Notes under the pieces: generated by a model
Seen by the model: only the letters and a program-made list of their open reading frames with translations
Told to the model about the DNA's origin: nothing
Databases searched by the model: none
Made by a program: the position numbers and the translations under genes
Origin: Pseudomonadota bacterium
Lineage (GTDB): Bacteria; Pseudomonadota; Alphaproteobacteria; Rhodospirillales; Magnetospirillaceae
Direction of reading: 5' to 3'
NCBI GenBank assembly: GCA_021847015.1
Contig: JAJZVW010000005.1
Span: 106,546 to 170,545 of the forward strand
DNA: 64,000 nucleotides
Part shown: positions 8,006 to 16,731 of the stretch, piece after piece
How the letters are laid out: each line of letters begins with the position of its first letter
Position numbering within the stretch: position 1 is the first letter of the stretch

Positions 8006-10525
8006 TCAACGCCCTCTGAGGACGGCGAAAGGACTATCGGCCAAGTCGCTGGGGCGCTTGCGCCGGTCCCGGGGACGTCCGCCGGCCGGCTGGCGGCGGC
8101 TGGAGCGGAATCGCGATTCGGGGCCTTGTCCCCGACGCTCGAAGCCGAGCGCGGCAAGGAGCGCGGCGGCGTCGTCCACCGACAGCCCCAGCAACGAAAG
8201 CAGGCCCGGAGTCGCCTGGAATCCGTCCGACCCGCCGCCCGTTTCCCGCGTGTCGCGGGCGAGACGCCGGGCCTCGGCGGCGAAGCGCTCCAGCATGTCC
8301 ACTCTCACGGCCGTGTTTCCCAGCACGCGATAGCCCAGCGCCTCGTAGAACGCCGGGGGCATCTCGGGCTCGGCGGCCACCGTCACCCGTTCGCCGGGGA
8401 CGCGATCGGCCAACCCGGAAAACGGGACGGAGTGGTGGACGCTCCAAAGCAGGCCACGCAGACGTTGCACGGCCGGTTTGAGCAATGCCGGCATGTACAC
8501 GCTTTCGACGCCGAACCGGACGCCCAGGCGCGCGAGCGTCTTGCGGTCGTCCTCCGCCAGCGCCCGAATCTGCGCCGCCGCCCTGTGCCGGGGCAGGGAC
8601 CCCAAGCCTTCGCCCAGTTGATGGACCAGGCCCCGGGCCGCGCCCTTGAGCGGCGCTTCGCCGGCCGCCATCAGCGGGCGGAAGGCATCGGCGACCGCCG
8701 ACGCCATCCACCGCGAAATCCGTTTCCCGACCCGGTCCCGCAGGGGCGGTCCCAACAGCTCGCTGGCCAGGGGTTCGACCTGGGGCCTCAACACGTCCGC
8801 GCCGGGGGCCAGCCGCGCCACCGGTTCGTCCCGCCACAGGATGCGGCCGTCCGAGGCCAGGGCGAAGGATTGATCCCCATCCGCGGCCAGGGCATCGGCG
8901 CGGGCGGCGATTTCGGATTTGAGGGCCCGTCCTCCGGCGGCGAGAATCGCCTTGGCGGCGTTGGCTCCCTCCGAGGCGTCCGGCTCGAAGCGGAAGCCGA
9001 CCAGCCGGCCGATATGGTGGCCCTCGACCAGCACCTCGCCGGTTCGCGCCACCGCCCCCAGCAGGCCGTCGGCATCGCGCATGCGACGCACCAGGACTGC
9101 GGTCCGCCGGTCCACGAAGCGCTGGGTCAGGCGCTCGTGGAGGCTGTCCGACAGGCGATCCTCGATGGCGCGGGTGAGGTCCTGCCAGTGGGCCGGATCC
9201 TGCACCCAGTCGCCGCGATGGGACACGTAGGTCCAGGTGCGGACGCTGGCGATGCGGCCCACCAGCGTGTCGACGTCGCCGTCCACCCGGTCGAGCCGGC
9301 GCACATGGTTGGCCAGCCAATCGGTGGGCAGGTGGCCGTCGGGACCGGTCAGGTGGCGGAAGATTTGCGACAGCAGGCGGGTGTGCGCGTCCGCCATCAC
9401 CTTGCGGAAATCCGGAATCTGGCAAACGTCCCACAGCAGCCGGACCCGGTCCGGGTGGCCGGCGCGCGCGCGGATGTCGGGTTCCTTGGCCAACGCCGCC
9501 AGCACCATGTGGTCGTCCGCTTCGCGGGCGCGGATCAACCCCGGTGTGGGCGGCGGACGGTCTAGGCTGGCGAGCAAGGCTTCGATCGAGGTGAAGCGCA
9601 GGTCAGAATTGCGCCAGGACAAGGCCGTGAGCGGAGCGAATTGGTGGTTCTCCACCGCATCGACGATCTCCGGCGCGATGGCGCCGACGTCGCCCGTGGT
9701 GCCGAACGTGCCGTCGTTCATGTGGCGCCCGGCCCGGCCGGCGATCTGGGCGATCTCGGCGGCGGCGAGATCGCGCGGCGCGCGTCCGTCGAACTTTCTC
9801 AGCGCGGCGAAGGCCACATGGTCCACATCCATGTTGAGGCCCATGCCGATCGCGTCGGTGGCGACGATGTAATCGACCTCGCCGCCCTGGTACAGGCCCA
9901 CCTGGGCGTTGCGGGTGCGCGGGCTGAGGGCGCCCAGCACCACGGCGGCGCCGCCCCGCTGCCGGCGGATGAATTCCGCCATGGCGTAGACCTCGGCGGC
10001 CGAGAACGCCACCACCGCCGAGCGGGGCGGCAGCCGGGCCAGCTTTCGCGGTCCGGTGTACGAAAGCTGGGAAAAGCGGGGGCGGGTGACGAATTCGATC
10101 GCGGGAACAAGGCGCCGCATCAAGGGTTTTACGGTCTCGGCCCCAAGGAACACCGTCTCCTCGCCGCCGCGCGCGTGAAGCAGACGGTCGGTGAAGACGT
10201 GCCCGCGCTCGGGATCGGCGCACAGTTGGATTTCATCCACCGCCAGGAAGGCCACCTGGCGGTCGAGCGGCATGGATTCGGCGGTGCAGATGAAATAGCG
10301 GGGATGAGGCGGGAGGATCTTCTCCTCGCCGGTGATCAGCGCCACCGCGCCCGTGCCCTTGATGCGCGCCACCCGCTCATAGTTCTCGCGGGCGAGCAGC
10401 CGAAGCGGGAAGCCGATCATGCCGGTGGCATGGCCCATCATGCGCTCCAGCGCGAAATGGGTCTTGCCGGTATTGGTGGGACCGAGGACCGCCAGCACGC
10501 GGCCCCGGCCGCTGGTGATGATCAT
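8006..10525 (-). CDS. SUV3-like ATP-dependent RNA helicase
   Basis: An 839-residue superfamily 2 helicase resembling mitochondrial SUV3, the RNA helicase of the mitochondrial degradosome. Motif I is GPTNTGKT (15-22), motif II is the unusual DEIQ (98-101), and motif VI is QIAGRAGR (261-268). The C-terminal half is long and ends in a basic Arg-rich tail suited to RNA binding. The ATG at 10525 is preferred because the helicase core begins right after it; the frame continues 38 codons upstream but looks non-coding there. It lies downstream of htpG on the same strand, 255 bp away. An RNA-turnover role is inferred from the family. Confidence 0.88.
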   Translation of the reverse strand: MIITSGRGRVLAVLGPTNTGKTHFALERMMGHATGMIGFPLRLLARENYERVARIKGTGAVALITGEEKILPPHPRYFICTAESMPLDRQVAFLAVDEIQLCADPERGHVFTDRLLHARGGEETVFLGAETVKPLMRRLVPAIEFVTRPRFSQLSYTGPRKLARLPPRSAVVAFSAAEVYAMAEFIRRQRGGAAVVLGALSPRTRNAQVGLYQGGEVDYIVATDAIGMGLNMDVDHVAFAALRKFDGRAPRDLAAAEIAQIAGRAGRHMNDGTFGTTGDVGAIAPEIVDAVENHQFAPLTALSWRNSDLRFTSIEALLASLDRPPPTPGLIRAREADDHMVLAALAKEPDIRARAGHPDRVRLLWDVCQIPDFRKVMADAHTRLLSQIFRHLTGPDGHLPTDWLANHVRRLDRVDGDVDTLVGRIASVRTWTYVSHRGDWVQDPAHWQDLTRAIEDRLSDSLHERLTQRFVDRRTAVLVRRMRDADGLLGAVARTGEVLVEGHHIGRLVGFRFEPDASEGANAAKAILAAGGRALKSEIAARADALAADGDQSFALASDGRILWRDEPVARLAPGADVLRPQVEPLASELLGPPLRDRVGKRISRWMASAVADAFRPLMAAGEAPLKGAARGLVHQLGEGLGSLPRHRAAAQIRALAEDDRKTLARLGVRFGVESVYMPALLKPAVQRLRGLLWSVHHSVPFSGLADRVPGERVTVAAEPEMPPAFYEALGYRVLGNTAVRVDMLERFAAEARRLARDTRETGGGSDGFQATPGLLSLLGLSVDDAAALLAALGFERRGQGPESRFRSSRRQPAGGRPRDRRKRPSDLADSPFAVLRGR

Positions 10526-10633
10526 GACGGCGCAAGACTCGGCCTTTGGCCGGCCGATTGCAAGAACGATCGCGGAAGCGCCAAGGGCGCCGGCCCCTGG
10601 TGTCGAATCGGCCGATTGCGTCCTCAGCCCGCC

Positions 10634-10725
10634 TGTCATCCCGATGGAGCGACAGCGACGATCTTTCGGCCGCTGGCGGCAGCCGTTTTATGTCTGAAAG
10701 ATCCCTCTCTTCGCTCGGGACGACA
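10634..10725. repeat. REP-like imperfect palindrome between htpG and helicase gene
   Basis: A 92-bp imperfect hairpin. Outer arms TGTCATCCCGA (10634-10644) and TCGGGACGACA (10715-10725) pair with one mismatch. Inner arms GATCTTTC (10660-10667) and GAAAGATC (10696-10703) pair perfectly, and the apex is GC-rich. The organisation resembles dispersed extragenic palindromes. No second copy was noticed in this window. Confidence 0.6.
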
Positions 10726-10780
10726 GCCTCACTCAGAGGGGCGGTAAGGGTTTGGCCATCCGAGTTCGGCGCCCCCGGTG

Positions 10781-12646
10781 TCAGACTCCCAGGCCCCGAG
10801 TCATCACGGCGGCCATGCGGCGGGCGAAGGCGGTCGGGTCGGCCGGGGGCTCCCCTTCGACGATCCGCGCCTGGTCCAGCAGCAGATGGGCGACGTCTTC
10901 GATCTCGGCCCCGGTGCCGCCGCTCTTGACCCGTGCGGCGAGGGCCTTGATCAGCGGATGGCGGGGGTTGAGTTCGAGGATGCGCGGAAACTCCCGTTCA
11001 AGCTGCCGGTGGGCGCGCAGCATCCGCTCCAGGTGGACGCTCATCTGGCCGTCTTCGCTGACCAGGCAGACCGCCGAGCCGGTGAGCCGCTCCGATGTCC
11101 GCACGTCCCGCACCGCTTCGCCCAGGGCCAGCTTGACGGCGGCGATCAGGCTGTCCACCTCGTCCGCGGGCGCCGCCGGTTCCTCCGCCTCCTTGGCCTC
11201 GCCTCCGGCGATCTTGGAAAGGTCCACGCCCCCTTCGGTCACGGCGCGGAACGGCTTGTCCTTGTGGCTGCCGATGGCGGTCACCCAGAATTCGTCGACC
11301 GGGTCGGTCAGCAGCAGCACCTCGACGCCCTTCGCCAGGAAGCCTTCCAGTTGCGGGCTCTTCTTGAGGGCCGCGATATCGTCGCCGGCGATGTAATAGA
11401 AGGCGTCCTGGCCCTCCTTCATGCGGCCCAGGACCTGCTCCAGCGTCGTCCAGCCCTCGCCGGCGGTGGTGTGGAAGCGGCAGAGGCCCAGAATTTCCTC
11501 GCGGCGTTCGAAATCCTCGTAAAGCCCTTCCTTGAGGACGGCGCCGAAGGTCTCCCAGAAGGCCTCGTAATCGCCGCCTTCCTCGTCGGATTTCCGCTTC
11601 AGCTCGGACAGCACGCGTTTGACCAGCCCGGTCTTGATCTTGGCCAGCATGGGGTTGTGCTGAAGCAACTCGCGGCTGATGTTGAGCGGCAGATCCTGGG
11701 AATCGACCACGCCGCGCAGGAAGCGCAGGTAGGGCGGCAGCAGGTCCTCGACCTGGTCGGTGATGAAGACCCGGTTCACGTACAGCTTGACGTGCTGCTT
11801 GCGGTCGGGGTGGAAAATGTCGATCGGCTTCTGGCTGGGGATGAACAGAAGGCCGGTGTATTCGATGGCGCCTTCGGCCTTGTAATGGATCGTCAGCCAG
11901 GGCTCGTCGAAGGCGTGGGCGGCGTGGTGGTAGAACTCCTTGTATTGCTCGGGCGTGATGTCGGTCTTGGAGCGCGTCCACAGGGCGTTGGCGGAGTTGA
12001 GGGTCTCGTCCTTGCCGTCCTCGACCAGGACCACCGGGATGGCGATGTGGTCGGAGTACCGTTTGACGATCCGCCGGAGCGTGGCAGGGTCCAGGAAATC
12101 CTTCGCATCCTCGCGCAGGCGCAAGGTGATCGCGGCGCCGCGAGCGGCGTCGGCCGCTTCGGAAACGGTGAATTCCCCGTCGCCCTGGGATTCCCATTTC
12201 CATCCCGTATCCTCGCCGGCCTTGCGCGACACCACGGTCACCGCGTCGGCCGCCATGAAGGCGGAATAGAACCCGACCCCGAACTGGCCGATGACGCTGA
12301 CGTCGCGCTTGGCGTCCTCGCCCAGCTGGCGCACGAATTCGGCGGTGCCCGAGCGTGCGATGGTGCCGAGGTTGGCGATCATGTCCTCACGGTTCATGCC
12401 GATGCCGTTGTCGGCGATGGTGAGGACGCCCTTGTCCGCGTCGGGAATCAGGCGGATGCGGAAATCGGGATCGCCGGCCGTCAGCTCGGGCTGGGTCAGC
12501 GCTGCGTAGCGCAAGCGGTCGCAGGCGTCCGAGGCGTTCGAGACCAGCTCGCGCAGGAAGATCTCCCGGTTGGAATAGAGGGAGTGCACGACGATGTCGA
12601 GCAGCTTGGCCACTTCAGCTTGAAACGCGCGTTTCTCTTCGGTCAT
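10781..12646 (-). CDS. htpG: Molecular chaperone HtpG (Hsp90)
   Basis: A 621-residue bacterial Hsp90, an ATP-dependent dimeric chaperone of the cytosol. The N-terminal GHKL ATPase domain shows LYSNREIFLRELVSNASDA, the DNGIGM box and GQFGVGFYSAF. The middle domain contains NRVFITDQ and LPLNISRELLQ, followed by a C-terminal dimerisation domain. The ATG at 12646 (MTEEKRAFQAE) has a GAGG site upstream; longer in-frame starts are rejected because Hsp90 homology begins here. It is divergent from hpf. Confidence 0.97.
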   Translation of the reverse strand: MTEEKRAFQAEVAKLLDIVVHSLYSNREIFLRELVSNASDACDRLRYAALTQPELTAGDPDFRIRLIPDADKGVLTIADNGIGMNREDMIANLGTIARSGTAEFVRQLGEDAKRDVSVIGQFGVGFYSAFMAADAVTVVSRKAGEDTGWKWESQGDGEFTVSEAADAARGAAITLRLREDAKDFLDPATLRRIVKRYSDHIAIPVVLVEDGKDETLNSANALWTRSKTDITPEQYKEFYHHAAHAFDEPWLTIHYKAEGAIEYTGLLFIPSQKPIDIFHPDRKQHVKLYVNRVFITDQVEDLLPPYLRFLRGVVDSQDLPLNISRELLQHNPMLAKIKTGLVKRVLSELKRKSDEEGGDYEAFWETFGAVLKEGLYEDFERREEILGLCRFHTTAGEGWTTLEQVLGRMKEGQDAFYYIAGDDIAALKKSPQLEGFLAKGVEVLLLTDPVDEFWVTAIGSHKDKPFRAVTEGGVDLSKIAGGEAKEAEEPAAPADEVDSLIAAVKLALGEAVRDVRTSERLTGSAVCLVSEDGQMSVHLERMLRAHRQLEREFPRILELNPRHPLIKALAARVKSGGTGAEIEDVAHLLLDQARIVEGEPPADPTAFARRMAAVMTRGLGV

Positions 12647-12837
12647 GTCGATCCGGCCTCTTTCAATCGTCCTCAATCGGCGGTGCCTGGCGGGCGCATT
12701 CATATGAGGTAACGCCCGGGGGGTTGCAAGCCCGCAACGAGTTCGAAAGAATGGGAGCGGCGCATCGGAGTCGTCTCCAATGACGCCAAAGATTGTCATC
12801 ACCGCCATCCGCGGGCGGGATTTGCAGGAGACTCTTT

Positions 12838-13200
12838 ATGCAGCTACCTCTCCAGGTCACCTTTCACGGCATCGACCATTCGGAAGCCGTCGAGGAGCGC
12901 ATCCGTGAAAAGGCGTCCAAGCTGGAGCAGTTTTGCGACCGCATCACCAGTTGCCGGGTGGCGATCGAGGCTCATCACCGCAACTCGTCGAGCCTGCACC
13001 ACAAGGGGGAGCCTTTCCACATCCGCATCGACCTGACAGTGCCGGGAACGGAGCTCGTGGTCACCCGCGACCCCAAGGATTCCCATGTCAACGAGGACAT
13101 CTACATCGCCTTGCGCGACGCCTTCCAGGCCATGGAGCGCCAACTCAAGGAATACACCGCGCGCCAGCGCGGCGATACCAAGGCCCAGGCCCGCGCCTGA
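12838..13200 (+). CDS. hpf: Ribosome hibernation promoting factor HPF (short form)
   Basis: A 120-residue HPF/RaiA-family protein that binds the 30S decoding centre of idle ribosomes and stabilises them in stationary phase. It has the family start LQVTFHGIDHSEAVEERIREK and the core HIRIDLTVPG, and it lacks the C-terminal dimerisation domain of long HPF. A CAGGAG site precedes the ATG at 12838. Its 3' flank is the hairpin that encloses repeat copy B. In many proteobacteria hpf lies near rpoN; here its neighbours are htpG and a LysR gene. Confidence 0.93.
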   Translation: MQLPLQVTFHGIDHSEAVEERIREKASKLEQFCDRITSCRVAIEAHHRNSSSLHHKGEPFHIRIDLTVPGTELVVTRDPKDSHVNEDIYIALRDAFQAMERQLKEYTARQRGDTKAQARA

Positions 13201-13209
13201 CGGCGTTCG

Positions 13210-13337
13210 CGGACGCGAGGCCCTAGTGCACCGACCTTCCGAATGTGTCGGTGCACAATTCATTGATTTTGTGGGCCGGCTTACCCAGGCGATTGGGAAC
13301 CAATCGTCTGGGTCGGACCACTGGGGCCTCGCGTCCG
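13210..13337 (+). terminator. Outer hairpin downstream of hpf, interrupted by repeat copy B
   Basis: Perfect 14-bp arms (13210-13223 and 13324-13337, CGGACGCGAGGCCC and its complement) begin 10 bp after the hpf stop. The roughly 100 bp between them are exactly repeat copy B. The arms look like an hpf terminator stem whose loop has been filled by the element. There is no clear U-tract. Confidence 0.6.
13223..13323 (+). repeat. CTAG-bounded composite hairpin element, copy B
   Basis: About 101 bp in the same orientation as copy A. The left hairpin (13226-13256) uses the same GTGCACCGAC arms. The spacer AATTCATTGATTTTGTGGGCCG is identical to copy A. The right hairpin is a different sequence, CCCAGGCGATTGG (13284-13296) against CCAATCGTCTGGG (13300-13312), with one G-T wobble. 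The right end reads CACTGG instead of CACTAG. Confidence 0.88.
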
Positions 13338-13475
13338 CCACCGCCCCGGCCGACTCGGGCTTATCGGAATTTCCGATGGAAGCCCGTTGTCCAGTTGAAC
13401 TATGCCCTGGGGTGCGCTAGAAGTCCCGCCGTTTCCCCCGGGGTGCCGCCGGCCGCCCCGCCATCGGATGCGGTC

Positions 13476-14333
13476 ATGAACATAGACCTCGCGCGCACGT
13501 TCCTTGAAATCGTCGAGACGGGGAACTTCAACAAAGCCGCCGAACGGCTGAGCGTCACCCAATCCACCGTCAGCATGCGCATCAAGGCGCTTGAGGACGA
13601 ATTGGGGCGGCCGCTGTTCGTCCGCTCCAAGGCCGGTACCGAGCTGACGGCCGCCGGCATGCAGTTCCGGCGCTACGCCACCATGCTGGTGCGGGTGTGG
13701 GAACAGGCCCGGCAGGAAATCGCCCTGCCGCCGGGCTTCCATACGGTGCTGAACGTCGGTGGCCAATTCTCGCTGTGGGACCGCTTGCTGGTGCAGTGGA
13801 TTCCCTGGATGCGCACCGCGCTGCCCAATGTCGCGCTCAGGGCCGAGGTGGGCCTGTCGGATGGTCTGATGCGGCAGCTGTCGGAAGGATTGCTGGATGT
13901 CGGCGTCATGTATTCGCCGCAAAGCCGGCCCGGGCTGACCATCGAGAAGCTGCTCGAAGAGCATCTGGTGATGGTGTCTACCCGGCGGCGGACGATTGCG
14001 GAATGGGACGACGACTATGTTCTCGTCGATTGGGGGACCGAATTCCGCCAAGCCCACGGACAATCCTTTCCCGAGATGAAGACCCCCGCGGTATCCGTGG
14101 GTCTGGGCGCGCTCGGCCTTCAGCACATCCTGTCCTACGGCGGCACCGGGTATTTCCCCATGCGCGCCATCCGTGGCTACCTGGCCGCCGGCCGCCTCTT
14201 CGAAGTGACCGGCGCGCCGGATTTCCGCCGCCCCGCGTGGCTGGTCTACGCCCAGGACGAGACCCGCGAAGACTGGTTCCACACCGCTCTTGACGGTTTG
14301 CGCTACGTCGCCTCGCTGGAAAGCGAGGACTGA
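13476..14333 (+). CDS. LysR family transcriptional regulator
   Basis: A 285-residue LysR-type regulator. The N-terminal helix-turn-helix includes FNKAAERLSVTQSTVSMRIK (about 18-37), and an effector-binding domain follows from about residue 90. The start at 13476 (MNIDLARTFLEIVETGNF) matches the family beginning. Immediate neighbours are repeat elements and a methyltransferase, so its target and inducer are unknown. LysR genes often control a divergent neighbour, but here the upstream gene hpf points the same way. Confidence 0.92.
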   Translation: MNIDLARTFLEIVETGNFNKAAERLSVTQSTVSMRIKALEDELGRPLFVRSKAGTELTAAGMQFRRYATMLVRVWEQARQEIALPPGFHTVLNVGGQFSLWDRLLVQWIPWMRTALPNVALRAEVGLSDGLMRQLSEGLLDVGVMYSPQSRPGLTIEKLLEEHLVMVSTRRRTIAEWDDDYVLVDWGTEFRQAHGQSFPEMKTPAVSVGLGALGLQHILSYGGTGYFPMRAIRGYLAAGRLFEVTGAPDFRRPAWLVYAQDETREDWFHTALDGLRYVASLESED

Positions 14334-14340
14334 CCGGGCG

Positions 14341-14369
14341 AGCCGGCCTCCTCCGGCTGCGTTTCCTTT
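14341..14369 (+). terminator. Rho-independent terminator of LysR gene
   Basis: AGCCGG, a CCTCCT loop and CCGGCT (14341-14358), followed by GCGTTTCCTTT, starting 7 bp after the stop codon. The stem is short but GC-rich with a T-rich tail. Confidence 0.6.
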
Positions 14370-14497
14370 CCTATCCGACGGTCTCGGTCACCTCGCCTTC
14401 GGTGGGGCGTCGCGGCCTGTTCCGGGGGCAAGAGGGGAGAGCCGGGAACGGGGGGCACTGGATTTCGGTTACCACGGCGCGGACGGCTGCAAGCCGG

Positions 14498-14630
14498 CTA
14501 GTGGTCCGATCCCGACAAAAGGTTCATGACCTTGAACCTTTTGTCGGGTGAATCGGCCCACAAAATCAACGAATTGTGCACCGACACATTCAGAAGCTCG
14601 GTGCACCTTCCGAATGTGTCGGTGCACTAG
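14498..14630 (-). repeat. CTAG-bounded composite hairpin element, copy C (inverted, expanded)
   Basis: A 133-bp element in the opposite orientation to copy A, with intact CTAG at both ends. The ACAAAAGGTTCA hairpin and the CGGCCCACAAAATCAA spacer are conserved. The GTGCACCGAC hairpin is longer: a 16-bp stem (GTGCACCGACACATTC with its complement) encloses a further segment that itself contains TCGGTGCACC, as if a second arm had been copied inside the loop. Confidence 0.88.
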
Positions 14631-14671
14631 GGCGCGGGCCGCCCGTCGCCAGCGGTGAAGGGTCGCGAACC

Positions 14672-15493
14672 ATGAGCCGAAGGATCCACGATTACGTGGC
14701 GAGGGGCTACAATTCCGGCAGCGAGATCATCGGGCAGAAAAACCGCGAGGTCGTGTCGTCCATCCGGACGCGCTTTTGGGCCACGGACGATGTGATCCGT
14801 GTGATCGACCTCGGCGTCGGCGACGGCGCGTTCCTGGAGATGCTGTCGTCGCTGCCGCTGCGCCTGGAATTCACCGGCGTGGACATCTCGACAGCAATGC
14901 TCGATCTGGCGCACCGCCGCGTCCCGCTGACGCCGGTCGTCGCTTCCGCGGCCGAGGCGGCCGAGCACGCCCCGGCACAGGCCTTCGACCTCGTCGTCGT
15001 CCATTTCATCCTTGCCTATGTGGACCCGGCCAAGGTGCTGGATCAGGCGCGGCGTCTGCTGGCACCCGGGGGCGTGATTTCCCTGGTCACGTCCACCAAC
15101 CACGCCGCCATTCCGCTCCGCCGGCAGATCGAGCGGCTGTTCCGCCACAGCCGCAATCCGCTGCGCCGCATTACGGCGGCTGCGGTCGACCGAGGCATGG
15201 CGCGGTCCCATGTGCCGGAGGATTTCGAAGCCCTGCTGCCGGTGATCCGGGATTGCGGGCTCAAACTCGCCAACCGCCGCAGCCTGCATTTTCCCGTGGT
15301 GCTGCGGGATGCCGCCGACGCGTTCCACCGCTGCATCGAGGAGGGATGGACGGCCAACGTCCTGCACGCGCCGCCGATCCCCGTCGGGGCGATGGTGCGG
15401 CTGGCGCGCCTGGCCCTGAAGCTGTTCGAGTACCCGTACGAATGCGTCCAGGTCATCGAGGTCCTTGAACTGGAGGCGGCGGGACGGGGCTAG
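14672..15493 (+). CDS. Class I SAM-dependent methyltransferase
   Basis: A 273-residue Rossmann-fold methyltransferase. Motif I is VIDLGVGDGAFLEML (about residues 44-58), an acidic GVDIS follows the second strand, and the LLAPGG motif comes after FDLVVVHFILAYVDP. It resembles small-molecule or lipid methyltransferases, but the substrate cannot be read from sequence. The ATG at 14672 is chosen because earlier in-frame starts fall inside the repeat. Its TAG stop (15491-15493) lies in the CTAG that begins repeat copy D, so the repeat end provides the stop. Confidence 0.82.
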   Translation: MSRRIHDYVARGYNSGSEIIGQKNREVVSSIRTRFWATDDVIRVIDLGVGDGAFLEMLSSLPLRLEFTGVDISTAMLDLAHRRVPLTPVVASAAEAAEHAPAQAFDLVVVHFILAYVDPAKVLDQARRLLAPGGVISLVTSTNHAAIPLRRQIERLFRHSRNPLRRITAAAVDRGMARSHVPEDFEALLPVIRDCGLKLANRRSLHFPVVLRDAADAFHRCIEEGWTANVLHAPPIPVGAMVRLARLALKLFEYPYECVQVIEVLELEAAGRG

Positions 15494-15556
15494 TGGGCCG
15501 ATTCACCCGACAAAAGGTTCAATCTTTTGAACCTTTTGTCGGGATCGGACCACTAG
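15490..15556 (+). repeat. CTAG-bounded hairpin element, copy D (right half only)
   Basis: A 67-bp half-element: CTAGTGGGCCGAT, then the ACAAAAGGTTCAA hairpin with a short loop, then ATCGGACCACTAG. It contains only the right hairpin of copy A. Its left CTAG holds the TAG stop of the methyltransferase and its right CTAG holds the TAG stop of the convergent enoyl-CoA hydratase. It probably also works as a bidirectional terminator. Confidence 0.88.
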
Positions 15557-16329
15557 CGGTTCTTGAACGCGGGCGAGCGCTTGGCCACGAACGCGGCCAT
15601 GCCTTCCTTCTGATCCTCGGTGGCGAAGGTCGCGTGGAACAGGCGGCGCTCGAAGCGGATGCCCTGGGACAGGCCGGTCTCGAACGCGGCGTTGACGGCT
15701 TCCTTGACCATCATCGCCATCGGGCGGCTCATCTCCGCGATCCGCTGTGCCACTTTGACCGCTTCGTCGATCAGATCGGCCGCGGGAACGATGCGGCTGA
15801 CCAGCCCGGCCCGTTCGGCTTCCGCGGCATCCATCATGCGGCCGGTAAGGCACATCTCCATCGCCTTGGCCTTGCCGACGGCGCGGGTCAGGCGCTGGGT
15901 CCCGCCGGCGCCCGGCATGGTGCCGATGGTGATTTCCGGCTGGCCGAAGCGGGCGGTGTCGGCGGCGAGGATGAAATCGCACATCATCGCCATCTCGCAC
16001 CCGCCGCCCAGCGCATAGCCGGCGACCGCGGCGATGATCGGTTTGCGGCACCGCGTGATGCGCTCCCAGCCATTGGTGATGAAATCCTCGATATAGGCGT
16101 CCATGTACGTCTTGGACGCCATTTCCCGGATGTCGGCTCCTGCGGCGAAGGCCTTGTCCGAGCCGGTCAGCACCACCGCGCCGATCTCGGAATCCGCCTC
16201 GAAGGTGTCGAGCGCCCGGGCCAGCTCGCTCACCAGCACGGCATTGAGGGCGTTCAGCGCCTTGGGACGGTTGAAGGTGATCAGGCCGACACGGCCGCGA
16301 ACGTCGACGGCGATGGCTTCGTACGGCAT
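15553..16329 (-). CDS. Enoyl-CoA hydratase
   Basis: A 258-residue crotonase-family enzyme that hydrates 2-enoyl-CoA to 3-hydroxyacyl-CoA in beta-oxidation. The CoA/oxyanion-hole motifs are [11 protein letters not shown] (about 60-70) and [13 protein letters not shown] (about 105-117). The catalytic glutamates fall in GGGCEMAM and [20 protein letters not shown]. The likely operon order is mutM, small exported protein, then this gene. The stop overlaps the end of repeat copy D. Length and motifs are normal for short-chain enoyl-CoA hydratases. Confidence 0.94.
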   Translation of the reverse strand: MPYEAIAVDVRGRVGLITFNRPKALNALNAVLVSELARALDTFEADSEIGAVVLTGSDKAFAAGADIREMASKTYMDAYIEDFITNGWERITRCRKPIIAAVAGYALGGGCEMAMMCDFILAADTARFGQPEITIGTMPGAGGTQRLTRAVGKAKAMEMCLTGRMMDAAEAERAGLVSRIVPAADLIDEAVKVAQRIAEMSRPMAMMVKEAVNAAFETGLSQGIRFERRLFHATFATEDQKEGMAAFVAKRSPAFKNR

Positions 16330-16354
16330 GTCCTGTCCTTCCCTGGAAGGTGGG

Positions 16355-16714
16355 TCATTCCGGTGAAATGGTGAAGTGGACTACCAGCTTCCGGTCCTCC
16401 ACCGACGAGTCCAGACGCAGTACCTCGGCTTCCCGGCGGAAGCGGGTGTCGCTCTCGCGCGTCCAGCCGAGCTGGGGAAGCGTCGAGGCATAGAAGGCCA
16501 GCATCGTGCGTTCGCCGACCGTGCCCTTGGCGTAGGCCTCGACGATCCGTCCCGACGGCGTGTCGAAGGATAGGCTGGAATCGGGGACCTCGGTGAGGCC
16601 CGGGGCGAGGGGAAGGTCCTCGCAAGCCGAGAGGAATCCCTCCGCCCGGGCCTGGTTGAACGGTCCGGCGGCAAGGAGGGCGAGGGCCAACAGGAAGGCG
16701 CGACATCTCCGCAT
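16355..16714 (-). CDS. Small exported protein of unknown function
   Basis: A 119-residue protein with a signal peptide ([17 protein letters not shown], cleavage near ARA-EG). The mature part has a [14 protein letters not shown] region and a C-terminal beta-rich stretch. I do not recognise a named family beyond small conserved exported proteins found beside mutM in related bacteria. It sits between mutM (18 bp upstream) and the enoyl-CoA hydratase (25 bp downstream) on the same strand, so co-transcription is likely. Confidence 0.75.
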   Translation of the reverse strand: MRRCRAFLLALALLAAGPFNQARAEGFLSACEDLPLAPGLTEVPDSSLSFDTPSGRIVEAYAKGTVGERTMLAFYASTLPQLGWTRESDTRFRREAEVLRLDSSVEDRKLVVHFTISPE

Positions 16715-16731
16715 GGGTCAACGCTATACCA

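Larger units (their letters stand above)
14334..14671. other. 338-bp intergenic region with terminator and repeat copy C
   Basis: Between the LysR gene and the methyltransferase. It holds the LysR terminator hairpin (14341-14358) and the inverted composite repeat (14498-14630). No gene is apparent in the remainder. Confidence 0.7.

Noticed and set aside
6406..8019. Alternative plus-strand frame overlapping the 529-residue gene
   Set aside because: Translation is a Gly/Arg/Ala/Pro repeat-like string typical of the +1 shadow; the 6413 frame has normal amino-acid balance.
10526..10639. Extended N-terminus of the SUV3-like helicase
   Set aside because: The 38 extra codons have no homology to the helicase core and run into the REP-like palindrome; the ATG at 10525 sits just before the P-loop region as expected.
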